A DNA stretch of 64,000 nt from Planctomycetota bacterium (GTDB taxonomy: Bacteria > Planctomycetota > B15-G4): positions 1-64,000 of the forward strand of contig BQJR01000001.1 of assembly GCA_021604805.1 (NCBI GenBank), in the 5' to 3' direction. Below the pieces are notes generated by a model that had not been told where the DNA came from, made no database searches, and worked only from the letters and a program-made list of their open reading frames with translations. The translations under genes and the position numbers were made by a program. Shown here piece after piece: positions 42,630 through 49,532 of this stretch (position 1 is its first letter; the number at the start of each line of letters is the position of its first letter).

Positions 42630-43126
42630 GCCACCGCCCGATTCAAAGCCTCTTCCTGAGCGTGCTGTTGTGCGCGGGCGTGCTCGGAGCTTGCACAGCC
42701 TGTGGCGACGAGCCGCCCGTGATGGTGGCCAAGCGTCTCGATGCGCGCACCACCTTGACCGTGGCCGGCGAGCCGGTGGACTGCGAGCTGGCGCTGAGTC
42801 GCGAAGAGATCAGCGTGGGGCTCATGTATCGCCGCGAACTCCCCGACGACCAAGGCATGCTGTTCGTGTTCACGGGCGAGAGCGACCGCAGCTTCTACAT
42901 GAAGAACGTGCCGATCCCGCTCGACCTGTGCTTCCTCGACACGGCGGGCCGCGTGATCAACATCGTGCGCGGCGAGCCGCAGCAGCGGGAGCCCAAGCTG
43001 CGCAGCGAGCGCCCCGCGCGTTACGTGCTGGAGCTGGCGGGGGGCTGGGCCGAGCGGCACGGACTGCAACCGGGCGCGCAGATCCAGATCGCCGACGAGG
43101 TCGCGGCGCTCGGGCTGTTCCCTTAG
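42626..43126 (+). CDS. DUF192 family lipoprotein
   Basis: 166 residues from a GTG that overlaps the maf stop (GTGA), with GGAGAG upstream. A lipoprotein signal ends CAGVLGAC. The DUF192 core is clear: ALSREEISVGLMYRRELPDD, GMLFVFTGESDRSFYMKN, VPIPLDLCFLD and GRVINIVRGEP. The family is small, extracytoplasmic and of unknown biochemical role. Confidence 0.86.
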   Translation: MSHRPIQSLFLSVLLCAGVLGACTACGDEPPVMVAKRLDARTTLTVAGEPVDCELALSREEISVGLMYRRELPDDQGMLFVFTGESDRSFYMKNVPIPLDLCFLDTAGRVINIVRGEPQQREPKLRSERPARYVLELAGGWAERHGLQPGAQIQIADEVAALGLFP

Positions 43127-43290
43127 GCGCTCTCGGGGCCCCCCGGGCCGGGGGGGCTGAAGGGCCGAGGTGTCCGAGCCCTGGGGCCTTGATCGCCAGC
43201 GGCTCAGGCCTAAGATGTGTGATTCGCCTGCGCACGGCAGGCCACGCGCTGCGGTCCCCCCCGTGGCGCCTCGTGGTCTTCTCAAGAGAA

Positions 43291-43310
43291 CCGGGTCCTC
43301 AGCGGACCGG
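43291..43310 (+). promoter_or_regulatory. hairpin in the rpmE leader
   Basis: CCGGGTCC and GGACCGG arms (one mismatch) pair around TCAGC and end 14 bases before the rpmE ATG, where no Shine-Dalgarno sequence is visible. L31 leader structures that bind ribosomal proteins are known in several phyla; this may be an equivalent. A TAAGAT hexamer about 80 bases upstream could be the -10. Confidence 0.3.
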
Positions 43311-43324
43311 CACGATCGAACGTC

Positions 43325-43546
43325 ATGAAAGCCGACATTCATCCCGAGTACGTCGAGTGCACCGTGAACTGCGGTTGCGGCAACACGTTCACGACCCGCT
43401 CCACCACGCCCAAGATCACGGTGGAAATCTGCAGCGCCTGCCATCCGTTCTACACGGGTCAGCAGAAGTTCGTGGACACCGCCGGTCGCATCGAGAAGTT
43501 CCGTCGTCGCTTCGCCAAGCGCGACGGCGCGACCAGCGAGTCCTGA
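43325..43546 (+). CDS. rpmE: 50S ribosomal protein L31 (zinc-binding type)
   Basis: 73 residues. [20 protein letters not shown] and [15 protein letters not shown] carry the paired cysteines (C16, C18, C36, C39) of the zinc-containing C+ form. L31 bridges the ribosomal subunits. It lies just upstream of prfA, as in many bacteria. Start ATG 43325 is followed by the usual L31 N-terminus. Confidence 0.96.
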   Translation: MKADIHPEYVECTVNCGCGNTFTTRSTTPKITVEICSACHPFYTGQQKFVDTAGRIEKFRRRFAKRDGATSES

Positions 43547-43667
43547 GCGGCCGCCGCGCGTCGAGTTCGGCAACGGCCGATCTCGTTGACGCGCGTCCGC
43601 CCCGCAGCGAGCTCGCCCACACTCGCGTGTCCGCGAACTCCGTGCATCCCGCGCTCTAGGAGGCGAC

Positions 43668-44747
43668 GTGTTCGATCGCCTTCGTCAGCACGCGTTGCGC
43701 TTCCGCGAGCTCCAGGATCAGCTCGAAGATCCGGAGCTGCACGCCAAGCCCGCCCAGCTCGCAGCCGTCGTGCGCGAGATGGGGGCCTTGCGTGACAAGG
43801 CCGAGTCTTGGGATCGCTGGGAAGCGCTCCAGGCTCAGCGCGCGTCGGCCGAAGCCCTGCTGGCCGAGTCCGACGCCGAGATGCGCGCAATGGCGCGTGA
43901 GGAGCTCGCCGCGCTCGACAGCGAGCAAGAGCGCATGGCCGAGGCCTTGCGCTTGGCCATGGTCGACATCGACCCGAATCGCGGCCGCGCGGTCATCGTG
44001 GAGGTGCGCGCCGGCACCGGTGGCGACGAAGCCAGCCTGTTCGTCGGCGACCTGGTGAAGATCTACACGCGCTTCGCCGAGAGCCGCGGCCTCAAGCTCG
44101 AGCTGTTGAGCAGTCACCCCACGGAAGTCGGCGGCTACAAGGAGCTCAGCTTCGGGCTCGCGGGTCCGGAGGCTTGGGATCTGTTCCGCTTCGAATCGGG
44201 CGGGCATCGCGTGCAGCGCGTGCCCGAGACCGAGTCGGCGGGGCGCATCCACACTTCAGCGGTCACGGTGGCCGTGCTGGCCGAAGCCGAGGAGCTCGAG
44301 ATCGACATCGACGACGGCGACCTGCGCATCGACACCTATCGCGCCAGCGGACCAGGGGGGCAGAACGTGAACAAGACCTCCAGCGCCGTGCGCATCACTC
44401 ACCTGCCCACGAACACCGTGGTTCAATGCCAGGACGAGTCGAGTCAGCACAAGAACAAGGCGCGTGCCCTGCGCATGTTGCGCGCCCGCATCGCCGACGC
44501 TCAGGCCCAGGCTCGCAAGCAAGCCGAAGACGCCGAACGCCGTGTGCAGATCGGCTCTGGCGACCGCAGCGAGCGCATCCGAACCTACAACTGGCCCCAG
44601 AATCGGGTCACTGACCATCGCCTCAAGAACAACTACAGCCTCGACAAGGTGCTGCTAGGTCAGCTGGATCAGATCGTTCAAGACTTGCGCGATCGTGATC
44701 TGGAATTGAAGCTGGCGGCCCTCTCAGACGGAGCAGAGCCCTCGTGA
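43668..44747 (+). CDS. prfA: peptide chain release factor 1
   Basis: 359 residues. The codon-recognition motif is RVPETESAGRIHTSAVTVAV (PET at 186-188, RF1-type PxT) and the peptidyl-hydrolysis motif is SGPGGQNVNKT (GGQ 230-232). It ends translation at UAA and UAG. The GTG start has a perfect AGGAGG five bases upstream. The stop overlaps the next gene's GTG (GTGA). As UGA also encodes selenocysteine here, UGA termination depends on RF2, which is not in the window. Confidence 0.96.
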   Translation: MFDRLRQHALRFRELQDQLEDPELHAKPAQLAAVVREMGALRDKAESWDRWEALQAQRASAEALLAESDAEMRAMAREELAALDSEQERMAEALRLAMVDIDPNRGRAVIVEVRAGTGGDEASLFVGDLVKIYTRFAESRGLKLELLSSHPTEVGGYKELSFGLAGPEAWDLFRFESGGHRVQRVPETESAGRIHTSAVTVAVLAEAEELEIDIDDGDLRIDTYRASGPGGQNVNKTSSAVRITHLPTNTVVQCQDESSQHKNKARALRMLRARIADAQAQARKQAEDAERRVQIGSGDRSERIRTYNWPQNRVTDHRLKNNYSLDKVLLGQLDQIVQDLRDRDLELKLAALSDGAEPS

Positions 44748-45574
44748 CCCCCCCCGACGACAGCAACAGCAGCGCGCAGCCGACCCCCGCGGAGGCGTCC
44801 AACACCGCCCCCGACGCCAGCAACGATCCCGCCAACGCTGGCGACGGTCGTTGGGTCTGGCAGTACGGCGCGCCGCCACCCCCGCCCTCCTTTGGCGCGC
44901 GTCTGTTCGCCGGGAACGCCTCGCCCGAGTTCCTGCGCTTCGCTTTCTGCGCGCTGCTCGTGGTGATCGGGTGTCTGTTGCCTTGGGGCCCGCAGGCCGT
45001 CGAGCTCACGGGCGAGCTGGCCGGCGACGCCGGGGCCGCGCTCACGGACGCCGCCGACACCAGCTACGTCGTGCCGCCCACGATCCGCGGCGTCGACCTG
45101 CCGCTGGGTGCGCTCTCGCTGATGCTCGGTATCTGGTTGCTCTACGCGTCGATGGCTGGCGCGTACTCGGGCCGTCACCGCATCTTGCCGGTGGTGCTGA
45201 TGATCGAGCCCGCGCTCGTCACGCTCGGTTTGCTGGGCGACGCGATGACCGCCGCTGGTGATGAGGGCTTCCTGCGCGCGCTCGACCTGGCCGGAACCGG
45301 GGTGCTGCTCACCTTCGTGGGCTCGGCGCTCATGGCGCTGCAGTTCATCTTCCTGCTTGGCAAGGTCTTCGCCAAGAAGGACGACAAGGCCCCCGCGCGT
45401 CGCAGCAAGGACGCCAAGGGCGGCAAGGGCAAGGCCGACGCCAAGTCGGGCAAGGCCGGTAAGGGCCGCTCGAAGAGCAAGGGCAAGGGCGACGACAAGG
45501 CCAAGCCCGCCGACGCGCCGGAGAAGAGCGGAGATGGCGAGGCCGGCGCGACCGCGGCCGGTGCTTCGAGCTGA
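44744..45574 (+). CDS. uncharacterised membrane protein with lysine-rich tail, between prfA and prmC
   Basis: 276 residues. An N-terminal Ser/Asn/Pro-rich region ends in WVWQYGAPPPPPSFGARL. About four membrane helices follow (FAFCALLVVIGCLLPWG, LSLMLGIWLLYASMAGAYSG, ILPVVLMIEPALVTLGLLG, VGSALMALQFIFLLGKVF). The 55-residue cytoplasmic tail is dominated by Lys, Gly, Asp and Ser. I recognise no family. The GTG start overlaps the prfA stop and the last 41 bases overlap prmC, so it is inserted into the normally adjacent prfA-prmC pair. Confidence 0.7.
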   Translation: MTPPDDSNSSAQPTPAEASNTAPDASNDPANAGDGRWVWQYGAPPPPPSFGARLFAGNASPEFLRFAFCALLVVIGCLLPWGPQAVELTGELAGDAGAALTDAADTSYVVPPTIRGVDLPLGALSLMLGIWLLYASMAGAYSGRHRILPVVLMIEPALVTLGLLGDAMTAAGDEGFLRALDLAGTGVLLTFVGSALMALQFIFLLGKVFAKKDDKAPARRSKDAKGGKGKADAKSGKAGKGRSKSKGKGDDKAKPADAPEKSGDGEAGATAAGASS

Positions 45575-46451
45575 CGCGCTGCTCCGCGCGGCCGCCGAGC
45601 GGCTGCGCGAGCGCGCGGGTTCCGACGCCCGTCTCGAAGCCGAGCTGTTGCTCGCGCACGCCCTCGGCGTGGCGCGCACGGCTCTGCTCGGCGACGTCGC
45701 CTTCGACGAAGCGGCGCGGGCACGGTTCGAGTCGCTCCTGAACGCGCGCGTGCACGATGCGCGTCCCGTGGCGCAGCTGCTCGGCGTGCGCGGCTTCTGG
45801 GATCTCGAGCTGCGTGTCGACGAGCGCGTGCTCGTGCCGCGCCCCGAGACCGAACTGTTGCTCGAGGTCTGCTTCGAGCTCGACGCCGCGGGTGCGCTCC
45901 CCGACGGCCCCTTCGCTGATCGCGGCACGGGCAGCGGTGCGTTGGCGCTGGCGGCCGCCGCACGTCGCGCGGTGATCGCCGTGGAGCGTTCGGGCGAGGC
46001 CTGCGAAGTGGCGCGCGCGAACCTCGCCGAGCTCGCCGCGGGCCGCGGCCTACTGAGCGCGTCGCCCGGAGCGGCGCGCGCCCGCGCGTCGAGGGTGCTG
46101 CTCGTGCACGGCAGCGGCTTGGGCATGCTGCGCGCCGGGAGCGTCGCGGCTGTGCTCGCGAATCCACCTTACGTGCGGGCGACGGAGTACGCGCAGCTCA
46201 GGCGCGAAGTGCGCGAACACGAACCGCGCGTCGCGCTGGTTCCCGACGACGAGGACGTGGCCGCCGAGTTCCGCCGCGTGGGCGCCGAAGCGCGTCACGC
46301 CTTGACGCGCCACGGTGTGCTGCTCATGGAGGTCGGCGCCGGCGACGCGCCCCTCGCGCTCGACAGCCTGCGCGACGCAGGTCTCGAAGCGCTCGGCACG
46401 CACCGCGATCTCGCCGGGCACGAACGCGTGGTGCGCGCTCGCCAGCGCTGA
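45534..46451 (+). CDS. prmC: peptide chain release factor glutamine methyltransferase PrmC
   Basis: 305 residues. The N-terminal helical domain ends in VLVPRPETELLLE (102-107 PRPETE), the SAM site is DRGTGSGALALA and the catalytic motif is NPPY (210-213), all PrmC-like. It methylates the GGQ glutamine of RF1 and RF2. An Ala/Arg-rich insertion of about 20 residues (LLSASPGAARARASRVLLVH) sits before the NPPY strand. ATG 45534 with GGAG upstream starts inside the previous gene's 3' end. Confidence 0.9.
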   Translation: MARPARPRPVLRADALLRAAAERLRERAGSDARLEAELLLAHALGVARTALLGDVAFDEAARARFESLLNARVHDARPVAQLLGVRGFWDLELRVDERVLVPRPETELLLEVCFELDAAGALPDGPFADRGTGSGALALAAAARRAVIAVERSGEACEVARANLAELAAGRGLLSASPGAARARASRVLLVHGSGLGMLRAGSVAAVLANPPYVRATEYAQLRREVREHEPRVALVPDDEDVAAEFRRVGAEARHALTRHGVLLMEVGAGDAPLALDSLRDAGLEALGTHRDLAGHERVVRARQR

Positions 46452-46472
46452 GTCACGCGGCACGCCGAGCGT

Positions 46473-46832
46473 TCAGCCCGTGGGTTCGGCGTGCACCTTG
46501 ATGAACTCGGCCAGCGTCTGCCGGTTGGCGTCGTCCATGTGCGTGAAGAAGAGCGCCACCGAGTGCTGGCCTTCGTGCTCTTCGCTGGGTTCGCTGCGCA
46601 CGACCGCGCCACCCGCCTTGAAGTCCATCGGACCGTCGGGGTGCGGCAGCTTCATCGAGATCTCGAGGATCGCCATCTCGTCGAAAGCGCGCGGAGAGAC
46701 GCAAGCCAAGCCCGACATGCTGAGGTCCACGAGCTGCGCGCTGTCGTTCGCGCCGGGTCCCAGAGCGAGCGGAGTGTCCACCCGGTAGCGTGCGTGCAGC
46801 CGGCGTTCCTTGGGTGGGTTGTTGTCAGTCAT
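46473..46832 (-). CDS. PilZ-domain protein
   Basis: 119 residues from ATG 46832 (a GTG at 46892 would add 20). The PilZ signature is visible: basic ERRLHARYRV (RxxxR) and VDLSMSGLACVSP (DxSxxG), followed by the beta-barrel. PilZ domains bind cyclic di-GMP, so this is probably a small c-di-GMP receptor; a GxxV-type atypical role cannot be excluded. No ribosome-binding site supports either start. It is convergent with prmC and divergent from ssb. Confidence 0.8.
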   Translation of the reverse strand: MTDNNPPKERRLHARYRVDTPLALGPGANDSAQLVDLSMSGLACVSPRAFDEMAILEISMKLPHPDGPMDFKAGGAVVRSEPSEEHEGQHSVALFFTHMDDANRQTLAEFIKVHAEPTG

Positions 46833-46932
46833 GGCAGAGTCTGGGAGAGAGGAGGGGAATGGGCTGTTACGCGGCGTCGACCGCTCCGACACCCTGCCAG
46901 ACGGGGAGCGCGCTTTTCTAGCGCACGACCGT

Positions 46933-46938
46933 TAGAAT
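46933..46938 (+). promoter_or_regulatory. putative -10 element of ssb
   Basis: TAGAAT lies 87 bases before the ssb ATG in a locally T-rich spot (CTTTTCTAGCGC just upstream). No good -35 is found. It would give a leader of about 80 bases. Confidence 0.3.
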
Positions 46939-47025
46939 CGCAGCAGTTCCAGAGAGCCGCAGCCGCCCGAGGGGTGGGTTTGCCAGGCTCTCCTTCATCG
47001 ACGCGCAGCACGGGAATCCGCACAC

Positions 47026-47514
47026 ATGCCGAGCTTCAACAAGGTCTTCCTGATGGGCAATCTCACTCGCGAGCCGGAGGTGCGCTCGCTGGCCGGCGGA
47101 CAAACCGTCTGTGAGTTCGGCCTCGCCAGCAACCGCACGTACATGGCCGGCGGCCAGGGCGGGCAAGGCGGCGAGAAGAAGGAAGAGGTCACTTTCGTCG
47201 ACGTGACCTTCTGGGGCCGGCGCGGCGAAGTCATCGCGCAGTACTTCCACAAGGGCGATCCGATCTTCCTCGAAGGTCGTCTCACCTACCGCCAGTGGGA
47301 AGACAAGAACGGCGGCGGCAAGCGCAGCAAGCTCACTGTCACCGGTGACAACTTCGAGTTCATCAACAGCCGCAGCGGCGGCGGTGGTGGCGGCCAAGGC
47401 GGCGGTGGTGGGGGTGGACAGCAACGCGGCGGCGGCGGCGGTGGTGGTGGCTTCGAGATGCCCAGCGGCGGCGGTGGCGACTCGATGGAAGGCTTCGACG
47501 AAGTCCCCTTCTGA
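47026..47514 (+). CDS. ssb: single-stranded DNA-binding protein
   Basis: 162 residues. The OB fold begins MPSFNKVFLMGNLTREPEVR and includes VDVTFWGRRGEVIAQYF and GRLTYRQWEDKNG. A linker of almost only Gly, Gln and Arg follows (residues 117-150), and the acidic tip is MEGFDEVPF, the partner-binding tail. It coats single-stranded DNA and recruits repair and replication proteins such as RecJ. Confidence 0.95.
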   Translation: MPSFNKVFLMGNLTREPEVRSLAGGQTVCEFGLASNRTYMAGGQGGQGGEKKEEVTFVDVTFWGRRGEVIAQYFHKGDPIFLEGRLTYRQWEDKNGGGKRSKLTVTGDNFEFINSRSGGGGGGQGGGGGGGQQRGGGGGGGGFEMPSGGGGDSMEGFDEVPF

Positions 47515-47611
47515 GTCTCGCTCGCAGCGCGCGCACCGGCTCGTCGTTCCACTCTGCGTGGACGGCGAGCCGGTGGCGTGCTGAGCGTCCTCGGTTCTCG
47601 GAGTCTTGAGC

Positions 47612-47845
47612 GTGCACGTGTTGCTCTTCGCTGGTCTCGCTGAACGCCTCGGTGCGCGTGAGCTGGAGTTGCGAGCGCCTCTGCCGGCGCGTGTGAGTGA
47701 GCTGCGTGAGCACCTGGCCGAGCAGCAGCCGGAGCTCGCGGGCGCGGTCTACCGCGTGTCCGTGAACCACGCCTACGCTCAGGAAGACGACGCGCTCACC
47801 GAGGGCGACGAGATCGCGCTCATCCCACCCGTGTCCGGCGGCTGA
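47612..47845 (+). CDS. moaD: molybdopterin synthase sulfur carrier subunit MoaD
   Basis: 77 residues with a ubiquitin-like fold (HVLLFAGLAERLGARELEL, VNHAYAQEDDALTEGDEIAL) and the C-terminal PPVSGG that is thiocarboxylated. GTG 47612 is chosen because GGAG lies eight bases upstream; TTG 47606 is the alternative. The stop overlaps the moaE ATG by one base (TGATG). Confidence 0.92.
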   Translation: MHVLLFAGLAERLGARELELRAPLPARVSELREHLAEQQPELAGAVYRVSVNHAYAQEDDALTEGDEIALIPPVSGG

Positions 47846-48255
47846 TGATCGCGCTCGTCGACACACCGATCGATGTCGCTGCGGTGCTGGCCGAGGTCGA
47901 GGGCGAGCAACAGGGCGGCGTGGTGTTGTTCCTGGGGCGCGTGCGCGATCACAGCCAAGGCAAGCGCGTCACGCACCTGGACTACGACGCCTACCTGCCC
48001 ATGGCGCTCAGCGAGATGCAGGCGCTCGAGGTCGAAGCGCGTGAGCGGCTGGGCGCCGAGCGCGTGGCCTTGGTGCACCGCACGGGGCGGCTCGAGCTGG
48101 GAGCGATCGCGGTGGCTGTGGCCGTGGCCGCCGCACATCGTCCCGCCGCCTTCGAGGCCTGCCGTTGGCTGATCGACACGCTCAAGCAACGTGTGCCGAT
48201 CTGGAAGAAGGAATGGTTCGACGACGGCGCGCACTGGGTCTCGCCAACACCCTGA
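47845..48255 (+). CDS. moaE: molybdopterin synthase catalytic subunit MoaE
   Basis: 136 residues. GVVLFLGRVRDHSQGKRV, HRTGRLELGAIAVAVAVAAA, AACRWLIDTLKQRVP-like helix region and the catalytic PIWKKEWFDDG are typical of MoaE. With MoaD it inserts the dithiolene sulfurs into molybdopterin. moaC and a mogA-like gene lie 12 kb downstream. Confidence 0.94.
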   Translation: MIALVDTPIDVAAVLAEVEGEQQGGVVLFLGRVRDHSQGKRVTHLDYDAYLPMALSEMQALEVEARERLGAERVALVHRTGRLELGAIAVAVAVAAAHRPAAFEACRWLIDTLKQRVPIWKKEWFDDGAHWVSPTP

Positions 48256-48362
48256 GCGACGCCACGTGCTGGAGGCCGCCGCGCCCTGCGTCCCGGCCCG
48301 GTGCTTTTCCCGACGACCTGCGCGATGCACGCTAGGGCGTCTCGCTCATCAGGAGGCTCACC

Positions 48363-49532
48363 ATGCGCCACGCTCAACGCCTCGATGCTCTCGCCGGAGC
48401 CTACGCCTTCGCCGAGCTCGACCGCCTGTGCGCCGAGCGACGCGCCGACGGGGTCGACGTGATCGACTTCGGTGTCGGTGACCCCACCGACCCCACCCCC
48501 GACGTGATCGTGAACGCCGCGCGCGACGGCTTGGAGCGTCACCGGCGCTCGGGGTATCCGAGTTATCGCGGCGGCCCTGAGTTCCGCGCCGCGGCGGCCG
48601 CATGGATCGCGCGTCGCGAAGCCTGCACGCTCGATCCCGACACGCAGCTGCTCGCGTCGCTCGGATCCAAGGAAGCGATCATGCACCTGCCGTTGGCCTT
48701 CGTGCAGCCGGGAGACACGGTGTTGTTGCCGTCGCCGGGGTATCCGCCCTATGCGCGTGGCGCCGCGCTCGCAGGCGGTCGTGTGCAGGCCTACTCGGTG
48801 AACATGGAAGGCTCGCCCTTGCCCGACCTCGACGCGCTCGAGTTGCCCGTCGATCAACGCCTCGCGCTGGTCTGGATCACGCAACCGCATGTGCCCACCG
48901 GGCGCGCGGCCACCGTGGAGGAGCTGCGTCGCCTCGCGGAACAATGTCGTGAGCGTGGTGCGCTGCTCTGTTCCGACGAGGCCTACATCGATCTCTGGCG
49001 CGAGCAGCCGCCGCCCTCCGCCTTGCGCGCGGGGTGCGACAACGTGCTCGTGTTCCACTCGCTCAGCAAGCGCGCCGCCATGACGGGGTATCGCGTGGGC
49101 TTCGTGGCCGGCGACGCACGCGCCATCGACGCGCTCGGTCGCCTCAAGACGAACATCGACTCGGGCACGCCGCACTTCATCCAAGACGCCGCCATCGCCG
49201 CGCTCTCCGATGAGACGGCGCCCGCCGCCGCGCGCGCCGCCTACGCCGCCCGCGCCGACGCTCTGGTGCCGGGCTTGCGCGCGGCGGGTTGCGCCGCCGA
49301 GGTGCCGGCCGCTGGCTTCTACGTGTGGGCTGCAGCGCCCGAGGGCAGCGGCGTCGACTTCGCCAAACGCTTGCTGGCCGAGTCACCGGGGCTCGCGGCC
49401 CTGCCCGGCGAATGGCTCGCCGACCCTGTGTCGGACCAGCTCGCTCAACCCGGCGACGGTCGCGTGCGCTTCGCTCTCGTGCCTTCGCTCACGCGCTGCG
49501 AAGAAGCCGCCGCGAGGCTGGCCGCATGGTGA
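48363..49532 (+). CDS. class I/II PLP-dependent aminotransferase (DapL/DapC-like)
   Basis: 389 residues. VIDFGVGDPTDPTP, LASLGSKEAIMHLPLAFV, SPGYPPYARGA, SDEAYIDLW and the PLP lysine K236 in HSLSKRAAMTGYRVGF place it in fold type I near LL-diaminopimelate and succinyl-diaminopimelate aminotransferases. TQPHVPTG replaces the more usual NPxNPTG. The substrate is not proven; lysine/diaminopimelate synthesis is the best guess. A perfect AGGAGG precedes the ATG. The stop overlaps the next gene by seven bases. Confidence 0.83.
   Translation: MRHAQRLDALAGAYAFAELDRLCAERRADGVDVIDFGVGDPTDPTPDVIVNAARDGLERHRRSGYPSYRGGPEFRAAAAAWIARREACTLDPDTQLLASLGSKEAIMHLPLAFVQPGDTVLLPSPGYPPYARGAALAGGRVQAYSVNMEGSPLPDLDALELPVDQRLALVWITQPHVPTGRAATVEELRRLAEQCRERGALLCSDEAYIDLWREQPPPSALRAGCDNVLVFHSLSKRAAMTGYRVGFVAGDARAIDALGRLKTNIDSGTPHFIQDAAIAALSDETAPAAARAAYAARADALVPGLRAAGCAAEVPAAGFYVWAAAPEGSGVDFAKRLLAESPGLAALPGEWLADPVSDQLAQPGDGRVRFALVPSLTRCEEAAARLAAW

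Noticed and set aside
42626..43126. Search for selenoproteins: in-frame TGA followed by conserved sequence at gene ends
   Set aside because: The TGA stops I checked are followed by a new gene or non-coding sequence, and family lengths are already complete; no Cys-replacing TGA was seen.
43137..43158. GC-rich GCCCCCC/GGGGGGC hairpin after the DUF192 gene as terminator
   Set aside because: There is no T-run after either strand's stem, so it cannot be called a terminator.
47370..47490. GGC-rich tract in ssb as a CRISPR-like or tandem DNA repeat
   Set aside because: It is the in-frame poly-Gly linker of SSB with irregular units and no spacers.
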